Source: Acutalibacter sp.
GTDB taxonomy: Bacteria > Bacillota > Clostridia > Oscillospirales > Acutalibacteraceae
Length of the DNA: 64,000 bases
Reading direction: 5' to 3'
Assembly (NCBI GenBank): GCA_020025775.1
Contig: JAHHRN010000007.1
Span: 1 to 64,000 of the forward strand
The notes beneath the pieces are model-generated. The model was not told where the DNA came from, searched no databases, and saw only the letters and a program-made list of their open reading frames with translations. A program made the position numbers and the translations under genes. Numbering within the stretch: the stretch's first letter is position 1; every line of letters begins with the position of its first letter. This document shows, one piece after another, positions 1 through 8,555 of this stretch.

Positions 1-300
1 CGTGAGGGACATACAATGCGAAGGATTGCGAAGCAATCAAACGAAGCGAAGCTTCGATCCCGCTATGCTCCACCAAAACAAAAAGAGACTTTTTTAAGTC
101 TCTTTTTTCTTTTGCAAAGTCTCTTCGAGCGGCGGGAGCGAACCGCTTGTCCATCTCACGGCAACGCCGTGAGGGACATACAATGCGAAGGATTGCGAAG
201 CAATCAAACGAAGCGAAGCTTCTTGCTCGTATGCTCCACCAAAACGAAAAGAGACTTTTTTTAAGTCTCTTTTTTCTTTTTCTATGGAATTTATAAAACA
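1..300. repeat. Tandem tRNA-3'-end repeat units, two copies
   Basis: Positions 1-56 recur almost exactly at 168-223. Each unit continues into a degenerate tRNA 3' end (TATGCTCCACCA near 64-75 and 230-241) and an AAGAGACTT hairpin with a T-run. Between the units lies a stem at 148-178, where CTCACGGC pairs with GCCGTGAG across AAC and the outer TGTCC pairs with GGACA. The parent tRNA gene would sit just left of the window; that is inference. The same family recurs at 39.02-39.31 kb behind tRNA-Glu. No real protein is encoded here; open frames across it are repeat-derived. Confidence 0.8.
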
Positions 301-341
301 GCGGTTAGGGCGAAGTAATTTTTGCTATTGCAGGTGATTTT

Positions 342-698
342 ATGCAAACGATTGAACAGGCACTGAATAAATTACAAAAATCCAAATTCCGCGCGAGCTT
401 TCATCTTTCGGCGCAGGAGCGCGCCTATACGAAAGAAAAGGGCATGGATGTCATTCGTTCTCATGCCGAGGATTTTGTACGCACGCGGCTTGCCCCTGCC
501 GAGATTTCGAATGACGGCAAACAAACGCCAATGCGAGGACACCCCGTCTTTAAGGCACAGCATGCCACGGCCTGTTGCTGTCGCGGTTGCCTAAATAAAT
601 GGTATCGGGTTAAGCAGGGTGTGGAGCTTAGCGAAGTACAACAGCAAAAAATTGTGAACCTCTTAATGGCGTGGATTGAAAAAGAAATGCAAAATTAA
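342..698 (+). CDS. DUF4186 family protein
   Basis: A 118-residue soluble protein matching DUF4186 from memory, with PMRGHPVF at about residues 63-70 followed by HATACCCRGC at about 74-83. The Cys/His cluster suggests a metal site, but no function is established for the family. There is no signal peptide or membrane segment. The gene stands alone, convergent with the next gene and sharing a bidirectional terminator with it. The ATG follows a weak ribosome binding site (GCAGGTGATTTT). Family call fairly sure; role unknown. Confidence 0.8.
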   Translation: MQTIEQALNKLQKSKFRASFHLSAQERAYTKEKGMDVIRSHAEDFVRTRLAPAEISNDGKQTPMRGHPVFKAQHATACCCRGCLNKWYRVKQGVELSEVQQQKIVNLLMAWIEKEMQN

Positions 699-735
699 AA
701 CCACCGCAGAAAAAACTCTGTGGTGGTTTTCTTTT
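697..735. terminator. Bidirectional terminator between convergent genes
   Basis: ACCACCGCAGA pairs with TCTGTGGTGGT across a short A-rich loop, with A-run and T-run on opposite sides. It can end the DUF4186 gene and the minus-strand gene that stops at 734. Confidence 0.85.
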
Positions 736-1333
736 ATCGTAAATCTTTTTTAGCGCATTTTTCGCAGGGACGCAGTCCTCTTTGTTTTGCTTTTTCTAAA
801 GTGGTAGGATAGTAAGTGCCATTGCCGCAACCATCAATATAATGATAACATTCACCGGATTTGGTATAGTAAACCGTAACCTTTGCATCGGGATTGTTGT
901 TTTGCTGGGGTGCGGGTTTTGCATTTGTGTTTTTGCTGTCGGAATTTGCCTTTTTATTGGAATTGCTATTCTTACCGGAATTTTGATTCGTGTTTGCCGA
1001 AGACTTTTTCGGTGCCTCTGTTTTCGGTTCGGTGGGTGCCTCGGTCGGTGCTTCTGTAGGCGCTTCGGTCGGCGTTTCTGTTGTGACTTCGGGTTCTGTG
1101 CGAATCTCGATTTCAGTAATTGTGGATGTGGTTGTTTCAACTTCTTTTTTCACATTCTCTTTTTCGCCGGGTGTAAATAGAGAAATCACGCAAAGAAGTG
1201 CAATACCTGCGGTTACTGCAATTTTTACCGGCTTTGTCCAGCTTTTCTTGTATTTCCACATGAGAAACAGTCCCACGGGGAAAAAGAGAACGAGCATGAG
1301 AATGACAAACCAGCTTTGTTCATAGAATTTCAT
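734..1333 (-). CDS. Membrane-anchored protein with Thr/Glu/Pro linker and C-terminal Ada-like zinc-binding domain
   Basis: A 199-residue protein. Two hydrophobic segments (about residues 8-27 and 38-53) give a short N-terminal hairpin or anchor. A low-complexity linker follows, with repeated TEAP units near 85-105 and then Ser/Asn/Lys-rich sequence. The C-terminal 50 residues read VYYTKSGECYHYIDGC, then PTTLEKAKQRGLRPCEKCA, the pattern of small Ada-like metal-binding modules often found at the end of Firmicutes surface proteins. I infer that the linker projects this domain outside the membrane. Ribosome binding site AGGGGG lies before the ATG. Substrate unknown. Confidence 0.75.
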   Translation of the reverse strand: MKFYEQSWFVILMLVLFFPVGLFLMWKYKKSWTKPVKIAVTAGIALLCVISLFTPGEKENVKKEVETTTSTITEIEIRTEPEVTTETPTEAPTEAPTEAPTEPKTEAPKKSSANTNQNSGKNSNSNKKANSDSKNTNAKPAPQQNNNPDAKVTVYYTKSGECYHYIDGCGNGTYYPTTLEKAKQRGLRPCEKCAKKDLR

Positions 1334-1364
1334 ATATATCCCCCTAAATAATATTATGTGTCAA

Positions 1365-1392
1365 ATTATAACATATTTTGCTAAAAAGGCAA
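1365..1392 (-). promoter_or_regulatory. Promoter of the Ada-like membrane protein gene
   Basis: On the minus strand, -35 TTGCCT (1387-1392) and -10 TATAAT (1365-1370) are 16 bp apart, about 30 bp upstream of the ATG. Confidence 0.55.
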
Positions 1393-1401
1393 GGGGATAA
1401 G

Positions 1402-1432
1402 AAAAAGGCGGCACATTTTGTACCGCCTTTTT
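1402..1432 (-). terminator. Terminator of the GH13 gene
   Basis: AAAAAGGCGG pairs with CCGCCTTTTT around an 11-nt loop, about 95 bp past the GH13 stop codon. The 1433-1527 stretch shows nothing else. Confidence 0.75.
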
Positions 1433-1527
1433 GGTTTGAAACTTATAAATCGCGTCGAAAAGATATACACGTTTTCTGCTTTTCGGCGTGGGCAAAACCG
1501 ACTTTCGGCTTTGACAACTTTTGACCA

Positions 1528-3198
1528 CTATTTTTCTTTCGGATAATAGTAAACTCTGGCCTCATAGGGGCGAAGGGCGCAGATGTGCGCTTTTGCGGGC
1601 GCATCGGGATAGTTGCAGAGCAGAAGCTCGCCCTTTTCGAGGTCATAGTCCCCCGGCGTGCGGAAGGTGCACATGGTGTCCGAGAAGGAGCAAATAATCA
1701 AGGCTTTTTCTGTGCCGAGTGTACGCTCATAGCAATAGATTTTTTCGTCCTTCGGCAGTAAATCCTTAAATGCGCCGTAGAGGAATAATTCACTGTTTTG
1801 GCGAACCTTTAAAAGCTTTCTGTAATAATTCAAAATGGAGTCGGGGTCTTTTTCGGCTTCCTCGACGTTGATTTCTGTATAATTCGGGTTCACCGAGAAC
1901 CAAGGTTCTGTTGTGGAGAAGCCACCGTAGGCACTGCTGTCCCACTGGACGGGGGTTCTGGCGTTTTCACGGCTGGTTTTGTTGGCAATCTTTAAATATT
2001 GCTCCTCGGAAAAACCAAACTTTTTAAAGAGTTTTTCATTATTAAAGGTGACAACATCTTTAAATTCGGAAAGGGAGGAAAGATTATTGTTTACCATGCC
2101 GATTTCCTGGCCCTGATAGATAAAGGGTGTGCCGCACTGCATGTAGCACATGGTCGCGAGCATCTTGCCGCTCTCCTTGCGGAACTTTTCATTGCCGTAG
2201 CGGCTGATGATACGCGGATGGTCGTGGTTTTCTAAGTAAAGTGCATTCCATGCTTTACCGTAGAGCTTTTCCTGCCATGTGTCGAAGGCTTTACGCATTC
2301 TATTCAGGCTAAAGGGTACAGCGACTGTGTCCGTCATAAAGCAGTCCGCCTGCATGTGGTCAAAGCTAATGAGCATGTCGAGCACTTTGTCCTTGCCGGA
2401 GGTCAGCTCTAAGGCGTCCTTGGCGCCCGTCAGCGGAGATTCACCGACCATGAAGCAGTCGTGTTTTTCAAGTGTATCTTTTCTAAATTCGGTTAAATAT
2501 TCCAACAGATGCGGTCCGTGCTTATAGTGTTCAATGCCGGTGGCTATCGGCAGCGGGAAACCGTTGGGAAGTCCGTCTTGTTTGGAAATAAAGGTGATTA
2601 CGTCCTCACGGAAGCCGTCCACGCCCATCGAAAGCCAAAAGTCCATAATGCTCTTAACTTCCTCGCGAACCTTGGGGTTATCCATATTGAGGTCGGGTTG
2701 CTTTTTGGCGAATACGTGTAAATAATATTCATCCAAACCTTTGTTGTATTCCCATGCGCCGCCCTCGAACATCGAAAGCCAGTTGTTGGGCGGACGTTTT
2801 CCCTTGCCGCGACGCCAAATATAATAGTCATGGTAAGGGTTATCCTTGCTCTTTAAGCTTTCTTTAAACCACGGATGCTCGTCAGAGGTGTGGTTAACTA
2901 CCAAATCCATAATGACCTTCATGCCACGCTCGTGTGCACCGTCTAAAACCTTCTTAAAAAGCTCTAAATCGCCGTATTCGGGACAGATGTTTTTGTAATC
3001 TGCAATGTCATAGCCGTAGTCCGCCTGCGGAGAAGGGTAAAGGGGCGAAAACCAAATGGCGGTTACGCCGAGCGATTTTATGTAATCGAGCTTTTCCAAA
3101 ACGCCCTCTAAATCACCGATGCCGTCGCCGTTTCCGTCTTTAAAGGAACGGGGCCAAATTTGATAAATTACAGCTTCCTTGTACCAATCCTTTGCCAT
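1528..3198 (-). CDS. GH13 alpha-glucosidase (oligo-1,6-glucosidase / trehalose-6-phosphate hydrolase type)
   Basis: A 556-residue glycoside hydrolase family 13 enzyme of the cytoplasmic alpha-glucosidase type. Landmarks are EAVIYQIWPRSF at the N terminus, the calcium-site-like DGNGDGIGDL, DLVVNHTSDEHPWF, nucleophile Asp199 in GFREDVI, acid/base Glu253 in VGESP and Asp326 in LENHDHPR. The length matches the family, and the absence of a signal peptide means internal cleavage of imported oligosaccharides. I chose the ATG at 3198, preceded by GTGAGG, over an upstream in-frame start that lacks a ribosome site. There is no sugar-transport gene next to it, so isomaltose, sucrose or trehalose-6-phosphate cannot be told apart. 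Confidence 0.9.
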   Translation of the reverse strand: MAKDWYKEAVIYQIWPRSFKDGNGDGIGDLEGVLEKLDYIKSLGVTAIWFSPLYPSPQADYGYDIADYKNICPEYGDLELFKKVLDGAHERGMKVIMDLVVNHTSDEHPWFKESLKSKDNPYHDYYIWRRGKGKRPPNNWLSMFEGGAWEYNKGLDEYYLHVFAKKQPDLNMDNPKVREEVKSIMDFWLSMGVDGFREDVITFISKQDGLPNGFPLPIATGIEHYKHGPHLLEYLTEFRKDTLEKHDCFMVGESPLTGAKDALELTSGKDKVLDMLISFDHMQADCFMTDTVAVPFSLNRMRKAFDTWQEKLYGKAWNALYLENHDHPRIISRYGNEKFRKESGKMLATMCYMQCGTPFIYQGQEIGMVNNNLSSLSEFKDVVTFNNEKLFKKFGFSEEQYLKIANKTSRENARTPVQWDSSAYGGFSTTEPWFSVNPNYTEINVEEAEKDPDSILNYYRKLLKVRQNSELFLYGAFKDLLPKDEKIYCYERTLGTEKALIICSFSDTMCTFRTPGDYDLEKGELLLCNYPDAPAKAHICALRPYEARVYYYPKEK

Positions 3199-3473
3199 AG
3201 AGAATGCCTCACTTTCTGAAAAAATCCTATTCCCCAAGTTTAATTGCTTCTATCGTAGCACAAAGTTTTGTTCAAAACAATCAAAACTTAGAAGAAATTT
3301 ACAATTTTTTTGAAAAAATTAAAATATTTCCGTTTAAAATTGTTCAAAACTTTGCGGAAAAGGAAATCGATGGTTCGATTTCGACTTTGGGTGCGTCACG
3401 CTTTGTTTCGGTTCGCATAAGATGATAGTGAAAGTTGCGAAAACTTTATCTATCTCGACAAGGAGGATTTTTT

Positions 3474-4301
3474 ATGACAGAAAACAAATGCCCCGGCGGC
3501 TCTCTTCCCAAGATTCGCGAAGCGGTTTGCATTGATACGAGCCGTGTTTACGATTCCTGCGCAGACAAGGATTGCCTTGCGGATTTAAGCGTCCAGTTTC
3601 CGCCGAAATATCAAGACATCATTGATGCGGCTTCGCAGGTCAAGTGCAGAAAGGTAGATTTACTTAATGTAACTTTAGACGTAGAACGTGTACCCTTTAA
3701 CCGTGGCTGCTACAGTGTGGATATTACCTTCTATTTTAAAGTTATTGTCGAATTCCACTTCTGCAATGACCAGGAACCGGTTGTTTTAAAAGGTTATTCC
3801 GTCTTTACCAAGAAATGCGTGCTCTACGGCAGCGACGGCTGTGTGCATGTGTTCTCTTCTACCTATAAGCCTTATCATGAGGATACACAGGGCACTGAAA
3901 AATGCACCAATCCGCGTGCCAAAATTCAGGTGGCTGACCCGGTTTGCCTCGGTGCAAAGCTGAAAAGACGTTGCGATTGCTGTGCAGAAGATGCCTGCCA
4001 CCCGATTCCGAAATGGATTTGCAAATGCTTCCCGAACGAATATCCCGAGAACTTCTGCCCGTCCATGCAGGAAAAGACCGTAGCGGTCACTATCGGTATT
4101 TTCTCCATTGTACAGCTCGAGCGCGACGTGCAAATGCTCATTCCCGCCTACGATTTCTGCATCCCGCAGAAGGAGTGCAGCTGTGATACCGATGACCCGT
4201 GCGAAACCTTCCGCAAGATTTGCTTCCCGGTGGATGAATTCTTCCCGCCGAAAGAAAAAAACAGCGGCTGCTGCGGTTGCAATGAACCGTTTTGCCCGTA
4301 A
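3474..4301 (+). CDS. Cysteine-rich conserved clostridial protein of unknown function
   Basis: A 275-residue protein starting at the ATG behind AAGGAGG. It is rich in Cys, including VCIDTSRVYDSCADKDCL near the start, CDCCAEDAC in the middle and a C-terminal CGCNEPFCP. I recall proteins beginning with a similar Asp-Ser-Cys-x-Asp-x-Asp-Cys stretch as widespread hypothetical proteins in spore-forming Clostridia, but cannot name a family. The middle is beta-rich, without membrane segments or a signal peptide. Cys pairs plus the sporulation-capable context would fit a cross-linked coat or envelope protein; that is inference only. It is a single gene with its own terminator. Confidence 0.75.
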   Translation: MTENKCPGGSLPKIREAVCIDTSRVYDSCADKDCLADLSVQFPPKYQDIIDAASQVKCRKVDLLNVTLDVERVPFNRGCYSVDITFYFKVIVEFHFCNDQEPVVLKGYSVFTKKCVLYGSDGCVHVFSSTYKPYHEDTQGTEKCTNPRAKIQVADPVCLGAKLKRRCDCCAEDACHPIPKWICKCFPNEYPENFCPSMQEKTVAVTIGIFSIVQLERDVQMLIPAYDFCIPQKECSCDTDDPCETFRKICFPVDEFFPPKEKNSGCCGCNEPFCP

Positions 4302-4313
4302 AAATGAACACTT

Positions 4314-4350
4314 AAAAAAGGACTGTCTCTAATTGAGACAGTCCCTTTTT
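4314..4350 (+). terminator. Terminator of the Cys-rich protein gene
   Basis: GGACTGTCTC and GAGACAGTCC form a 10-bp stem with a short loop, followed by a T-run. Confidence 0.85.
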
Positions 4351-4466
4351 CTTTTTGGAGGAAATCTTCATTTAGTATTTACGAAAAATGATTTGTTTGT
4401 TATAATAAACCTACTTCTACATCATAAACTTTAAATGCAGACGTAAGAGAAGTAAGAGGGGGTTTT

Positions 4467-5771
4467 ATGCGAAAAAACAAATGTTATATTGCATTTACAG
4501 ATACGCCTGAGGAACGGCGGCTGATTGCGGAAAGTTGGTCGCATGCGGATGACCTCGGGAAAGAATTCAAAGCAAAACTCGCGGCAGAAACGTTGAATAA
4601 AGCCATTCATTTTTGGCTTTGGCTTTCCCTTTTTGTGGAAACCGTGCGTTATATTTTGGCACTTGCTTATAATCATTATACAACCGGCGGGTGGGAACTC
4701 TCCATAAGAGCGGAAGTTTTTCTCTCGCTCTATTGGCTCATTTGGGGCTTTACGGCAGCCCTTTTGGTGGTTGGCTTTTGTATTCGTAAGCATCCCGAAA
4801 AATATACAGACCTAATCATTTTTATGGGCGACCTATATATGCTCATTTACTTAGTGCGCGGTGTCGGACTTGCCGCTATGGAAGTGGAAACCGGTATTGT
4901 CGGTTTTTCTATGATTATTGCGCTCTTTATTTCGAGCTTTGCTATCAATCACCGGCCGGGCATCGCCCTTTCTAATATGTTGCTTACGACGGCGAGCTTT
5001 GTGGGTACGGCAATAGCCATGCACCTTACGGCGTTTGCCAACCCCATTGTGTTTTTCAGCCTTTTGTCGGTTGCCATTTTTTCTTTGATCATGTCCTTTT
5101 CCAATTATCATGTGAAATATAAGGCGTTTTTAAAGGAAAAAAGTCTGATACGTGCGGGCGAAGCTTTAAATGCGCTCAATGCACAGCTCGAAGAAAAGAA
5201 AACCCAAATTCAAATGCAAAATGAAAAATTGCAAGTTTTAAGCCGTATCGACGGACTCACGGGTATGCGCAATCGCCATAGCTTTGTGGAAGACTGCGAT
5301 GTGCTGTTAAAACGAGCCGCTAAAAATCATAGCTTTTTAACGCTGGCTATAGCGGATGTGGACAATTTTAAACATATCAATGACAGCTACGGTCACATAG
5401 TTGGTGACGAATGTCTCCGCACTATAGGCGAAGCCTTAAAGCTTCTCGAAGAAGACCGCGTCAGTGCCTATCGCTTCGGCGGCGACGAATTTATTGTGCT
5501 CTTTAACGGCAAAAGCCGTTCGGAAGCGTTTCTTTCCATGAATCGCTTCTTAAAGGAGATTTCCAATGTGCATATCCAAGGTTATGACGGTATGCTCAGC
5601 GCCTCTATTGGTATTTACTCGGCCATTCCGAGTGAACAGGAAGATATGGACAGCTTCATTGAAAAAGCCGACAGTGCAATGTATGAAGCGAAAAACAGCG
5701 GCAAAAACCGCATTATGACTTCTTATTTAGAACAAGAAAAAGGAGATAACCATTATGTCAAAACAACTTGA
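4467..5771 (+). CDS. Membrane-bound GGDEF protein, probable diguanylate cyclase
   Basis: A 434-residue protein: about six hydrophobic segments between residues 45 and 215, a coiled-coil linker (ALNAQLEEKKTQIQMQNEKL) and a C-terminal GGDEF domain with DGLTGMRNRHSF, DVDNFKHINDSYGH and an intact YRFGGDEF active site. It should make cyclic di-GMP from GTP in response to a signal sensed by the membrane region. The usual RxxD feedback site just before GGDEF is not seen, so product inhibition may be weak. No EAL or HD-GYP gene is in the window. Its 3' end overlaps the cyclophilin start by 17 bases, so the two are probably co-transcribed. A weak promoter (TTTACG, 17 bp, TATAAT) lies near 4400. Confidence 0.9.
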   Translation: MRKNKCYIAFTDTPEERRLIAESWSHADDLGKEFKAKLAAETLNKAIHFWLWLSLFVETVRYILALAYNHYTTGGWELSIRAEVFLSLYWLIWGFTAALLVVGFCIRKHPEKYTDLIIFMGDLYMLIYLVRGVGLAAMEVETGIVGFSMIIALFISSFAINHRPGIALSNMLLTTASFVGTAIAMHLTAFANPIVFFSLLSVAIFSLIMSFSNYHVKYKAFLKEKSLIRAGEALNALNAQLEEKKTQIQMQNEKLQVLSRIDGLTGMRNRHSFVEDCDVLLKRAAKNHSFLTLAIADVDNFKHINDSYGHIVGDECLRTIGEALKLLEEDRVSAYRFGGDEFIVLFNGKSRSEAFLSMNRFLKEISNVHIQGYDGMLSASIGIYSAIPSEQEDMDSFIEKADSAMYEAKNSGKNRIMTSYLEQEKGDNHYVKTT

Positions 5772-6354
5772 AGCACCGAAAACCGGCGACCAGATTGCCG
5801 TATTTAAAACCTCCATGGGCGATATTTCTGTGAAGCTTTTCCCCGAGGAAGCACCGAAAACCGTTGAAAACTTTGTAACCCACGCACAAAACGGTTACTA
5901 TGACGGCCTTATTTTCCATAGAGTTATCGACAATTTTATGATTCAGGGCGGCGACCCGACCGGCACAGGTATGGGCGGCGAGAGCATTTGGGGCGGTAGC
6001 TTCAAGGATGAATTTACCCCCGAACTTCACAACCTTCGCGGCGCACTTTCCATGGCAAATGCAGGCCCGAACACCAACGGCAGCCAGTTCTTCATCGTGC
6101 AGGCGAAGGAAGTACCGAGTGATTTAATTGAGCAGATGGAGCAGATGCCCGAGAGCAGCTATCCGACCGACTGCATCCGCGCTTATGAAGAAATCGGCGG
6201 CACACCGTGGCTTGATTATAAGCACAGCGTTTTTGGCCAGGTATTTGACGGCATGGACGTTGTAGACGCTATCGCCAAGGTAAAGGCAGATTATATGAGC
6301 AACAAGCCGTTTACCGATGTTGTCATCAACACCATTGAAATTAAAACTGTTTAA
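5755..6354 (+). CDS. Peptidyl-prolyl cis-trans isomerase, cyclophilin type
   Basis: A 199-residue cytoplasmic cyclophilin that catalyses prolyl cis-trans isomerisation during folding. The core motifs are present: FHRVIDNFMIQGGDP with its catalytic Arg, LSMANAGPNTNGSQFF and HSVFGQVFDGMDVVD. Ribosome site AAAGGAGA precedes the ATG, which lies inside the end of the GGDEF gene. About 30 residues around positions 120-150 (EQMPESSYPTDC and following) are an insert relative to the shortest bacterial cyclophilins and are common in clostridial ones. Confidence 0.95.
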   Translation: MSKQLEAPKTGDQIAVFKTSMGDISVKLFPEEAPKTVENFVTHAQNGYYDGLIFHRVIDNFMIQGGDPTGTGMGGESIWGGSFKDEFTPELHNLRGALSMANAGPNTNGSQFFIVQAKEVPSDLIEQMEQMPESSYPTDCIRAYEEIGGTPWLDYKHSVFGQVFDGMDVVDAIAKVKADYMSNKPFTDVVINTIEIKTV

Positions 6355-6360
6355 GAAATT

Positions 6361-6394
6361 AAAGGGGAATCGAGCACTGTTTCGGTTCCCTTTT
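6361..6394 (+). terminator. Terminator of the GGDEF-cyclophilin unit
   Basis: AAAGGGGAATCG pairs imperfectly with CGGTTCCCTTTT. The T-run lies just before the ribosome site of the next operon. Confidence 0.65.
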
Positions 6395-6414
6395 CTCAAA
6401 GGAAGGAAAACACC

Positions 6415-7713
6415 ATGCTTTTTAAAAATATAGCCTATTTGAATCCGGATTTCGAATTGCAACAGGCGCAGTATATCGGCGTAAAGGACGGCAAAATTGC
6501 TTTCATCGGCGACGCTTGCCCCGAGGAGGATTTCGGCGAAGTCTATGACGGCGCAAATAAAGTCCTGCTCCCCGGCTTTTATAACAGCCATGCCCATTCA
6601 CCCATGACCTTGCTGCGTGGCTGGGCGGAAAATTTACCGCTTCAGCGTTGGCTCGAGGAGAAGGTTTTTCCGTTTGAGGATAATATCCACGGCGAGGATG
6701 CCTACTGGGGTACGCTTCTTACCATTGCCGAAATGTTAAAATGCGGCACGGTTTCCTTTACCGATATGTATTTCTTCGGCGATGACGTGGTAAAGGCGGT
6801 CGATAAGAGCGGCATTAAATGCAATTTTGGCAGAGCGATTGTCAGCTTTGCGGACGGCGATATTCAGGATATTCAAAGCTTTAAGGAAAGCGAAGCCCTT
6901 TTGAAAGAATTCCAAGGGGCGTTCGACGGCAGAATGAAAATCGACATGAGCCTGCACGCGGAATACACCAACCGCCGCACCATTATGGAGCAGTTTGCAG
7001 AAATTGCCAAGGCACATAATGTACATGCGCACATTCACCTTTCTGAAACCGAAAAGGAAAACAGAGAGTGCATGGAGCGTCACGGCATGAGCCCGACCGC
7101 GCTTTTCAATGCCTGCGGCGTGTTCGATGTACCGACAACAGCGGCGCACTGCGTATGGCTCAGCGACGAGGACCGCGAAATCCTCAAGGCGAAGGATGTT
7201 ACCGTAGCGACCTGCCCCGCCAGTAACTTAAAGCTCGGCAGCGGCATTTGCGATGTACAGGCACTCTTAGATAAGGGTATTCGTGTGGCAATCGGTACAG
7301 ACGGTGTGGCTTCCAACAATAATCTGGATATGCTTCGCGAAATGTATCTTTGCGCTCTGCTTCCCAAGGGCTCGAAGCACAGACCCGAAATCGTCAGCGA
7401 AAAGGACGTTCTTAAAATGGCAACCTTAAACGGCGCGATTGGACAGGGCAGAATGGATTCCGGTAAAATCGAAGTCGGCGCACGCGCGGATTTGGCGGTC
7501 ATCTCCTTAGACGGCCCGCATATGTATCCGGCTACCGATGTGCTTTGCAATATCGTTTATGCAGGTAGCGGTGCGGATGTTGTGCTCACCATGGTCGACG
7601 GCAAGGTCGTTTATGCCGACGGCGAATACAAGACCTTTGATATTGAACGCGTAAAATTCGAGGTGCAAAAGCGCACCCAGCATATTATAAAAGAGGTGAA
7701 AAGCCATGCGTAA
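6415..7713 (+). CDS. mtaD: 5'-methylthioadenosine / S-adenosylhomocysteine / 5'-deoxyadenosine deaminase (amidohydrolase)
   Basis: A 432-residue amidohydrolase of the MtaD/DadD group. Metal-binding NSHAHSP is at about residues 58-64, HIHLSETE and TAAHCVWL supply further His ligands, and the catalytic Asp is in IGTDGVASNN. It converts 6-aminopurine nucleosides such as methylthioadenosine or 5'-deoxyadenosine to the hypoxanthine forms. It is first of three tightly packed genes and overlaps the phosphorylase start by 8 bases. Downstream PNP and MtnA make a salvage role much more likely than a guanine- or chlorohydrolase role. Exact substrate preference cannot be read from sequence. Confidence 0.88.
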   Translation: MLFKNIAYLNPDFELQQAQYIGVKDGKIAFIGDACPEEDFGEVYDGANKVLLPGFYNSHAHSPMTLLRGWAENLPLQRWLEEKVFPFEDNIHGEDAYWGTLLTIAEMLKCGTVSFTDMYFFGDDVVKAVDKSGIKCNFGRAIVSFADGDIQDIQSFKESEALLKEFQGAFDGRMKIDMSLHAEYTNRRTIMEQFAEIAKAHNVHAHIHLSETEKENRECMERHGMSPTALFNACGVFDVPTTAAHCVWLSDEDREILKAKDVTVATCPASNLKLGSGICDVQALLDKGIRVAIGTDGVASNNNLDMLREMYLCALLPKGSKHRPEIVSEKDVLKMATLNGAIGQGRMDSGKIEVGARADLAVISLDGPHMYPATDVLCNIVYAGSGADVVLTMVDGKVVYADGEYKTFDIERVKFEVQKRTQHIIKEVKSHA

Positions 7714-8518
7714 AACAGCGCAGGAATATGCAGAAATTCTGCTTTCCAAAACAGACCTTCGACCCAAAACCGCTATTGTTTTAGGCTCGGGTCTCGGCTC
7801 GTTCGGCGAATCCCTCGACAATCCCACCTTTGTGGAATATAAAGCCTTAGAGGACTTCCCCGTTTCCACCGCGCCCGGTCACAAGGGCCGCTTCATTTTC
7901 GGTGAGGTGTCGGGTAAGGCTGTAGTTTGCATGCAGGGCAGACTGCATCTTTATGAGGGCTATCCCATAGAGGATATTGTTTTGCCGATTCGTGTGCTCC
8001 ACTGTATGGGCGTTGAAAATATCATCATGACCAATGCGGCGGGCGGCATAAACGAGAGCTTTAAGGTCGGCGATTTAATGCTCTTTGAGGACCATATTAA
8101 CTTCATGGGGCAGAATCCCTTGGTTGGCCCGAACGATGACGCTTTCGGCTGCCGTTTCCCCGATATGACCTTCGCTTATTCGCCCGAACTTCGTGCGATT
8201 GCAGAGGAGAGTGCCAAGGCACTCGGCATTGAACTTCGTAAAGGCGTTTTCCTTGCCTGCCTCGGCCCGAGCTATGAAACACCAGCGGAAATCCGTGCTT
8301 TTAGAACGCTCGGTGCAGATGCTGTGGCGATGTCCACCGTACCCGAGGTTATCGCCGCGAACCATTGCGGCATGCGGGTTCTCGCGTTTTCGCTCATCTC
8401 CAATATGGCGGCAGGTATCTTAAAACAGCCCCTCACCGAAGAGGAAGTCATGGTCGCCGGTGAGCAAAAAGCCGAAGAATTAAAAGCACTGATGCAGGAG
8501 ATTGTAAAACGCATTTGA
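7706..8518 (+). CDS. Purine-nucleoside phosphorylase (6-oxopurine type; inosine / methylthioinosine)
   Basis: A 270-residue trimeric-type PNP with phosphate-binding LGSGLGSF near the N terminus, TNAAGGIN, GPSYETPAEIRAF and STVPEVIAANHCGM. In the base-binding segment FSLISNMAAG the Asn marks enzymes that prefer 6-oxopurines; methylthioadenosine phosphorylases carry Asp there. It should therefore accept the deaminated product of the gene before it, releasing hypoxanthine and (deoxy/methylthio)ribose-1-phosphate for MtnA. Start overlaps the deaminase by 8 bases, behind an AAAGAGGTG site. Confidence 0.92.
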   Translation: MRKTAQEYAEILLSKTDLRPKTAIVLGSGLGSFGESLDNPTFVEYKALEDFPVSTAPGHKGRFIFGEVSGKAVVCMQGRLHLYEGYPIEDIVLPIRVLHCMGVENIIMTNAAGGINESFKVGDLMLFEDHINFMGQNPLVGPNDDAFGCRFPDMTFAYSPELRAIAEESAKALGIELRKGVFLACLGPSYETPAEIRAFRTLGADAVAMSTVPEVIAANHCGMRVLAFSLISNMAAGILKQPLTEEEVMVAGEQKAEELKALMQEIVKRI

Positions 8519-8555
8519 GTAAAGCCTTAAGACTTTACAAAGGAGAAAAAAGCTT

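Noticed and set aside
16..264. 82-codon frame across the left-edge repeat
   Set aside because: The frame consists of the repeat itself read twice; no ribosome site or domain.
1..300. CRISPR array
   Set aside because: Only two long units with tRNA-like ends and no spacers of constant length; no cas genes in the window.
842..1325. Two plus-strand frames of over 110 codons opposite the Ada-like membrane protein
   Set aside because: They are translations of the Thr/Glu/Pro repeat in other frames; Cys/Phe- and Ser/Val-rich low-complexity products without ribosome sites.
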